This document shows positions 61,462 to 64,000 of a stretch of 64,000 bases of DNA, one piece after another. The translations under genes and the position numbers were made by a program. The notes below the pieces were generated by a model. The model made no database searches, was not told the origin of the DNA, and saw nothing but the letters and a program-made list of their open reading frames with translations. The stretch is from Lentibacillus cibarius. Lineage in GTDB: Bacteria; Bacillota; Bacilli; Bacillales; Amphibacillaceae. Location: assembly GCF_005887555.1 (NCBI RefSeq), contig NZ_VCIA01000001.1, positions 2,666,001-2,730,000 of the forward strand, written 5' to 3'. Within the stretch, counting starts at the first letter, position 1. Every line of letters begins with the position of its first letter.

Positions 61462-62010
61462 GTGCATTTTTACAAACGGAATTATGCAAGGGAGCGATAC
61501 ATTATATTCTTTTCACGATGGACTTTGTTTCAAGGTATTATTATTATGCTACTGGTGGTTCTGGCGTATATAGCGGATATGTTTAAGAAAGATATAGGAG
61601 TACCATTCTCTTCAACCGACGTAATAAATATACCAATGTTGATGACGGCTTTGTTTTTAGTAATAGTAATTGGTTTGTTTAGCTTAATGATGTACTTTCA
61701 AACTAAGAAAAGCGACACTTTTTTAAGGCACAGTTTATGGGATAAAATGTATATTATAATGCCCGTTATCTTTGGAATATCCGTAATCATAGTTTTTATT
61801 TTATTTCTGACAGGACCGTTAAGTGAAGTGACACAAATCAATCGTTGGATAATATATGCGTTAATTTATTATATTTTATTTTTAATTAATGCAACTGTTT
61901 TAGCAATTGTACACAACGCAAAAAAGAATACTATCTCTAATGAAAATAAAATTGGTTATTCGTTTGTTTGGACGTCACTAGGTCTGTTAGTCGTTATTTT
62001 TATACTGTGA
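61462..62010 (+). CDS. Hypothetical four-helix membrane protein
   Basis: An 182-aa frame from GTG 61462 with four strong hydrophobic segments (FQGIIIMLLVVLAYIADMF, MLMTALFLVIVIGLFSLMMY, MPVIFGISVIIVFILFL, IIYALIYYILFLINATVLAIV) and a last half-helix. I do not recognise it. The start is uncertain: AAGGGAG at 61488-61494 suggests initiation further in, perhaps at a TTG near 61528 or a nonstandard codon. A 19-codon ORF (from ATG 61393, behind AAGGGG) precedes it. It lies between two insertion sequences, directly right of the GATAAG duplication. Confidence 0.65.
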   Translation: MHFYKRNYARERYIIFFSRWTLFQGIIIMLLVVLAYIADMFKKDIGVPFSSTDVINIPMLMTALFLVIVIGLFSLMMYFQTKKSDTFLRHSLWDKMYIIMPVIFGISVIIVFILFLTGPLSEVTQINRWIIYALIYYILFLINATVLAIVHNAKKNTISNENKIGYSFVWTSLGLLVVIFIL

Positions 62011-62226
62011 TTGTTTTCAACAACTGGGCACAGTTGCGGCATAACGGTATTTCAAAATTGGGCCAGAATCTGGGGAATCACCTACTTTGGCCCAGACATA
62101 TACAAGAGGCTGAGTAAAGAATAGGTACATACTTACATAATCGTGCGCAACATTAATAAAGATTAGCGACCACTATTGAAGAAAAGGATCAGATTATCAT
62201 AAAACAATGAAATCACTAATATTTCA

Positions 62227-62256
62227 AAGCTATCTTACGGAGATAGCTTCATTTTT
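62227..62256 (+). terminator. Terminator left of IS256
   Basis: AAGCTATCT pairs with AGATAGCTT around TACGG, followed by CATTTTTA. The T-run merges with the IS256 target duplication. Confidence 0.78.
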
Positions 62257-62260
62257 ACGC

Positions 62261-63863
62261 GGGGGCGTCAATAATTTTGTGTAAATGACCCTATTCCTGT
62301 AGAAGGTTAGCCATTGTTTTTCAAAGTTTCAAGATTAGGTGGCTGCTCTAAGCCACAGCGGCAGCTGCTTGTCCTTGACCCTGCGCCTCTTCTTCGTGAT
62401 TCGCTGTGTTGGGTTCAGGGACCCGGCCAGCGAGAACGTAGAAGAGATCGGTCGTGGTACGCTCGGTGTGCGGATGGAGCCCCTTGAGGGCTTTATTTTG
62501 CCCAGCCGCCATGTACACACCACCACGACCGCAAGCAGGGTCAAGGATGGCGGTGTTAAGCCTGATTTTCCAGCGCTTCAAACATCTGCAGTAGTTCGGG
62601 CTTCGCCTTTCCAAATCCTTTGTGGCACCGCATACCGAATTTATGGTTGTAATCCAAAAATTGGGTTACCAGAAAACGTTCCAGGGCATCCTCGTTGGGA
62701 AATTGTTCTTTGCGTTTGACGTAGCGTTTGATTTCCTTGTTAAATCCTTCGATGAGATTTGTGGTATAAATACTGGAACGGATGGATACCGGGAAATCAT
62801 AGAACGTTAATAAGCGATCCTGTCTCATCACTGCGTCGACAGCGCGAGGATACGTTTTGTGCCATTTATTTTGAAATTGGTCCAGGGCACTAAGAGCTTG
62901 CTGGCGGTCCTCAGCTTCGTAAATAGCCTTGAAATCATCCAGAATAGCCGCACGATCTTTCACACGAACTTTGTTAGCGATATTGCGGGAAACATGGACA
63001 CAGCACACCTGATGTTTGGCTTTTGGGTAGACACGATGCAAGGCATCTGTCATGCCGTTCAAGCCGTCCGAAATAAAGAGAAGGACATGTTCAACACCGC
63101 GTTCAGATAAGTGCTGTACCAACTCCTCCCACACATTGGCGGATTCCGTTGGGGCAATGGTAAAGTCCAGTACTTCTTTGCCGCCATCTTCTGCAATGCC
63201 AATGGCAATATAGACCGATTCTTTTTCAACGCTTTGACGACGAATCGGGATCTGGGTGGCATCCAGATAAATGCACACATAACGTCGCTCCAGGGTTCGC
63301 TCATGGAATGCCTGAACATCTTCTGACACAAGCTGTGTCAGATTTGAAACGGTCTGTTTGGAATAATGTTGACCATACATTTTTTCGATCAAATCAGCAA
63401 TTTCATCCGTCGTTATGCCCTTTTCGTACAAATGGATTACAAATTGTTCCAGCGTGTCGTTAGAACGTTTATAAGGCGCCAGCGTTTGTTGCTGAAAGGA
63501 ACCGTTGCGGTCTCTGGGAATATGCAGCTCAAGGCTGCCGTATTCCGTTTTGAACGTTCGGTCATAGAACCCGTTACGGGAATTACCGGAGTTAACGCCG
63601 GCCTGCTCATAAGGCTCATAGTCCAGGAAAGCCGTTAATTCGTGTTTTAAAAGCTGATTGATGGCTGTTTCCAAGTGATGGCGAAAAATTTCTTCAATAT
63701 CCTGCTTTTGGGCTAGTCCTTCTAGCAAATCTGTAGTAAGATGACTCATAGGGAAGACCTCCTGTGGGTTTTGTGTGCTAACTCTATTCTACAGGAAAAG
63801 GTCTTCCTTTTTCTATGACCATCGTTTAGGTATATTCATTTACACAAACTATTTTACGCTCTC
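62261..63863 (-). mobile_element. Complete IS256-family insertion sequence
   Basis: The 28-bp ends GGGGGCGT...TTTGTGTAAATGA (left) and GAGAGCGT...TTTGTGTAAATGA (reverse complement of the right) match at 22 or so positions. An 8-bp duplication TTTTACGC flanks it (62253-62260 and 63864-63871). At 1603 bp it is longer than the usual 1.3 kb because of a GC-rich stretch of about 250 bp after the transposase stop. Confidence 0.87.
62556..63749 (-). CDS. IS256-family transposase
   Basis: A 397-aa Mutator-type DDE transposase. First Asp in VCIYLDATQIPIRRQ, second in LLFISDGLNGM, third acidic residue in YTTNLIEGFNKEIKR, and the CCVHVSRNI phrase are intact. AGGAGG precedes the ATG. No frameshift. The short GC-rich region beyond its stop has another open frame that I do not regard as a gene. 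Confidence 0.93.
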   Translation of the reverse strand: MSHLTTDLLEGLAQKQDIEEIFRHHLETAINQLLKHELTAFLDYEPYEQAGVNSGNSRNGFYDRTFKTEYGSLELHIPRDRNGSFQQQTLAPYKRSNDTLEQFVIHLYEKGITTDEIADLIEKMYGQHYSKQTVSNLTQLVSEDVQAFHERTLERRYVCIYLDATQIPIRRQSVEKESVYIAIGIAEDGGKEVLDFTIAPTESANVWEELVQHLSERGVEHVLLFISDGLNGMTDALHRVYPKAKHQVCCVHVSRNIANKVRVKDRAAILDDFKAIYEAEDRQQALSALDQFQNKWHKTYPRAVDAVMRQDRLLTFYDFPVSIRSSIYTTNLIEGFNKEIKRYVKRKEQFPNEDALERFLVTQFLDYNHKFGMRCHKGFGKAKPELLQMFEALENQA

Positions 63864-64000
63864 TTTTACGCTTAAATGTAATGTATATATTAACTTATGT
63901 AATTTATATATTGAATAAGGTAAACTATATGTATAGCTTATTATATCTTTTTTAAAGATCATAAGACCAACATCTAAAACACCAAATTTTCATATACTAA

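Noticed and set aside
62348..62614. 88-codon minus-strand ORF with DPACGRGG
   Set aside because: It lies in the GC-rich tail of IS256 and overlaps the transposase end; a DNA-methyltransferase reading of DPACG is not supported by any other motif.

Overview
The window is low-GC DNA from a spore-forming Gram-positive bacterium of the Bacillaceae. It carries a complete gerA-type germinant receptor operon, a spore cortex-lytic-type LysM/GH18 enzyme, clear orthologs of Bacillus RocD/RocG/RocR, YcnK and YrrN/YrrO, AGGAGG-type ribosome binding sites, and two canonical sigma-54 promoters. NhaP and general gene content are consistent with a salt-tolerant relative such as Lentibacillus, Virgibacillus or Oceanobacillus, but that placement is inference. 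I saw no rRNA, tRNA or CRISPR array.

Region 1-7.6 kb is an arginine/ornithine/glutamate catabolic block: rocD and rocG behind twin RocR-type upstream sites and a -24/-12 promoter, the activator rocR, then a YtcJ-type amidohydrolase with its own sigma-54 promoter and an AGCS amino acid:Na+ symporter. Region 7.7-14.7 kb is mixed housekeeping: a DUF4349 lipoprotein, an unknown polytopic membrane protein, a YfcE-type phosphoesterase, HMG-CoA synthase (mvaS), a 66-residue unknown protein ending in CIEGG, and an SBF/ACR3-like permease. A complete IS21-family element (14854-17586, CGGGC target duplication) follows. It carries a 44-bp perfect palindrome.

Region 17.6-28.8 kb holds two small membrane proteins, a broken thiamine-diphosphate decarboxylase, an FsrA-like MFS exporter and two metal-handling blocks. 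One is ycnK with a Sco-type copper chaperone and a YtkA-like lipoprotein. The other is cadC-cadA, whose ATPase has a repeated Cys-Cys N-terminus. A POT peptide transporter closes the region. Region 29.2-36.5 kb has an ECF sigma/anti-sigma pair, YwbE, a Doc-type toxin coupled to a 27-codon ORF, NhaP, a cupin, a MOSC protein, and a decayed TetR/MMPL locus. It also contains two striking intergenic tandem repeats, one with eleven 52-bp units in perfect register.

Region 36.5-52.1 kb contains the gerXA-XC-XB operon, a six-gene sulfane-sulfur operon (rhodanese, TusA-rhodanese, DsrE2-like, rhodanese-persulfide dioxygenase, TusA, TauE) behind a CsoR/CstR-type operator, a LysM-GH18 hydrolase, a 45-residue Met-rich membrane peptide with a multicopper oxidase, a truncated-hemoglobin gene fused to a Tyr/Pro-rich leader together with an internally deleted mini-paralog, and trhP1/trhP2-type U32 proteins. 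Region 52.5-64 kb is a decayed BceRSAB-like antimicrobial-peptide resistance operon with two frameshifts, followed by an insertion-sequence pile-up: ISLre2, a second IS21 (58812-61321, GATAAG duplication) and IS256 (62261-63863, TTTTACGC duplication).
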